A stretch of DNA of 64,000 nucleotides from Monilinia fructicola (taxonomy: Eukaryota > Ascomycota > Leotiomycetes > Helotiales > Sclerotiniaceae), in assembly GCA_008692225.1 (NCBI GenBank), contig VICG01000012.1:1054001-1118000 (forward strand). The letters run 5' to 3'. Positions 62,087 through 64,000 of this stretch are shown in pieces. The translations under genes were made by a program, and so were the position numbers. Within the stretch, counting starts at the first letter, position 1. Each line of letters begins with the position of its first letter. The notes below the pieces were generated by a model. It made no database searches. It saw only the letters and a program-made list of their open reading frames with translations, and was not told the DNA's origin.

Positions 62087-64000
62087 GGTGAAGTGGTGAG
62101 GTGGTATTTAGATGTAAGATGAGGTGTGGATTTGTACGGTTTGGAATAGTGAAAGAGGGGTGGGTTTCATTAGCCTGCAGTCGAGAATGGTCAAATGAAT
62201 AGGGATGTGATGTGTATGCCGTGTTTCTGTGATCTGGCAATGGTTACCCCCCGGGTCCTCAACAACTCAGACAGTAGCCTTGCCGGGCTTGTACTAAATA
62301 CGATGTGATGTAGGGTTGGCTTGGACAATTAGACGTAGGATACGTTTTGGTGTAGTCTGGTCTCGTCAACTCGCTTATTGTGTGTTCTGATTGGTCCAGT
62401 CGCGATGATACAGGTGGTTTTTTAGTCAGAGTCCACAATACTGGAAATTAGACCTTTGGGAGATCGGCGGTGGATGAGAGACACAACACTTAAAGTATAA
62501 AATTAGGTAGAAATATTACTCTGCAGACAAAAAACCATGTGTATAGTTGTGAAGTGTCCGTGGTGCTCTGTGCTGTTTGGATATTGGATGCCTGTAGGTG
62601 GTATGCAACGAAATATGGGTGCCTGTAAGGTATGGAGACAGCCACCTTCTGAAGAACCCTAAAATATCTCTTGCGAATGAGGTCAATTCCAAATCACATA
62701 AAGATCGTTGGATGCACGCCCAATTCTTCGAATCGATCGGCGACACAATTCGGAGGAAGGAGTATTGTGGTTTGTTGATGGGCAGTTCTGAACTGTATCG
62801 GGTAGTTCTTTTGTAGTTGTTGGTATAGCTCGTGCAGCACAGCTCTGTCGATGAAGAAGTGGATAGAAAGCAATTCTCTTCAAGAAGGACGCAGCCGTTC
62901 CAAAAGGTGAAGAGAAGAAAAAAAAAACAAAGGTGACAAGTAACGGAGGTGTGGACGGAATCGGTTTAGACGACCAATTGGAGGTAAGACTGAGGCGTCA
63001 TTCGAAGCGTTCTAGAATATCGCGAGGGAGTTCCCAGACTCGCACACTTGGGTCTTGCACCAGATAGGCAATTCTTGAGAATATTTATGTATGGTGACGA
63101 TGAGGGATGGGGATCGGGAGCTAAGAGGATGCGCTTGCGGCTTGAGGCGTGTATAAGGAAGAGTTCTCTCCCATGGCTCCCGCTGGGGAATGTCTCCAAA
63201 CGTGTTGGTTGGAATTCGGGAAATCAGATGAACCGTTGTGGAGACATCAGGAACGGGGTTTCGTGCTTGCTTTGGGCCAGTGGACTCTGGAGGGCTAGTG
63301 GAAAAAGGGTTACAAGATCTTCGATATCCCGGTCCCTGTCGTGTCATCGACCCAACCACGGGATTGTGAGGACTTGAGATTATGTACAGTCAACGCTTAT
63401 TACTCTTTTTTTTTTTTGGTCCCCGAGACATTGGCATGATATGAGGTGTAGAGGATGCATGTGTGGATGTGGATGCAGGTGTACGTTTGAATGCAAATTA
63501 GACGTGAACCAAGGGATTCATGTCATAGACCACCTAGTACTTACGAGAATGTATGGCGCATTTCCAGAGCACTGTAGTTGTAACTTGCAGCAAATGAAAA
63601 TGGAAATTCGCATTGACTAGATTGGTGGGGGTAACTCCCTTTGCCTTGGGTTGCTAGACAGGGGCAAAAGAGAGAAATTCTACGATTGGTCGTGAATAAG
63701 CGAGCTTGCATCGGGAAAGTTGGTTGGTGTGTCCAGGCGATACTAGTTGATGTCTGGGAGAAGATTTGTCATCCCATCCTATATCTATTCAATGATATTG
63801 ATAATGGATAATAACCTTGAGTACGAGATTGATTGAGGGTTTCTTCATACGTACGGATACCATAATTATCATTTACATCACAGTACTGGATCCAGAAGTT
63901 CAATATGGGCTCATGCATCGAACGCATAAATCCAAATTTCGACACTTCTGAAAGGAGTGTACGAAATGGGGGATCGGCGACGGAAATTGGCCAGGGAACA
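62087..64000. other. Gene-free right end
   Basis: 1.9 kb. Short ORFs at 62516-63377 on both strands are mutually overlapping and have no recognisable protein texture. A T13 run lies at about 63405-63417. It presumably includes the promoter of the phosphotransferase-fold gene at its left end. Confidence 0.45.

Noticed and set aside
63012..63359. Minus-strand ORF of about 110 aa near the right end
   Set aside because: Overlaps another open frame, lacks recognisable motifs and has no splice partners; probably chance.

Overview
This is nuclear DNA of a filamentous ascomycete (Pezizomycotina). Protein-coding genes lie on both strands and carry short introns, mostly 47-100 nt, with GTRNGT donors and CTAAC-like branch points. 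The housekeeping set is fungal: metacaspase with a Pro/Gln-rich prodomain, an ApsB/Pcp1 spindle-pole protein, Str2-type cystathionine gamma-synthase, and a Gbp2-like three-RRM protein. A Leotiomycete (Sclerotiniaceae-like) origin is my impression from protein texture, not a demonstrated result. No bacterial, plasmid, viral or CRISPR features were seen.

Layout. 1-9 kb: a small Cys/Gly-rich gene, mitochondrial dihydrolipoyl dehydrogenase (-), SGD1/NOM1 (-) and SRP14 (+). 9-13 kb: a Cys-rich AT-hook gene (-) and an eight-exon RS/RRM gene (-) with an 8-nt microexon. 13-17 kb: noncoding, with an AT-rich island. 17-32 kb: dense, with COQ9 (+), SMC6 (-), cystathionine gamma-synthase (-), UTP22 (+), TSR4 (+) and eIF3k (-). 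33-36 kb: a Ser/Thr-rich single-pass membrane protein (-). 36-41 kb: simple-sequence DNA, including a 9-bp satellite and a tetranucleotide array. 41-43 kb: an unrecognised conserved-looking ORF. 43-51 kb: nearly gene-free. 51-62 kb: metacaspase (+), ApsB/Pcp1 (-), ECD/Sgt1-like (+) and a degenerate phosphotransferase-fold protein (-). 62-64 kb: no supported gene.

Gene relationships. SGD1, UTP22 and TSR4 act in 40S assembly, and eIF3k acts on the 40S subunit; SRP14 acts on translating ribosomes. DLD and COQ9 are mitochondrial. SMC6 and ApsB serve chromosome and spindle functions, and SMC6 has two ACGCGT boxes just upstream.

Quality caveat. At least nine genes contain one or more apparent 1-nt indels (one may be 2 nt), mostly in homopolymer runs, that break a clearly conserved reading frame. 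Intron phases and total exon lengths confirm them. Eight other genes are clean. The simplest reading is assembly error, so intron/exon coordinates are given and the breaks flagged. The most interesting unexplained signals are two short motifs repeated only in noncoding DNA: TTCCAAGGTT, and a 16-nt palindrome of the form TACTCTGTNNNGAGTA.
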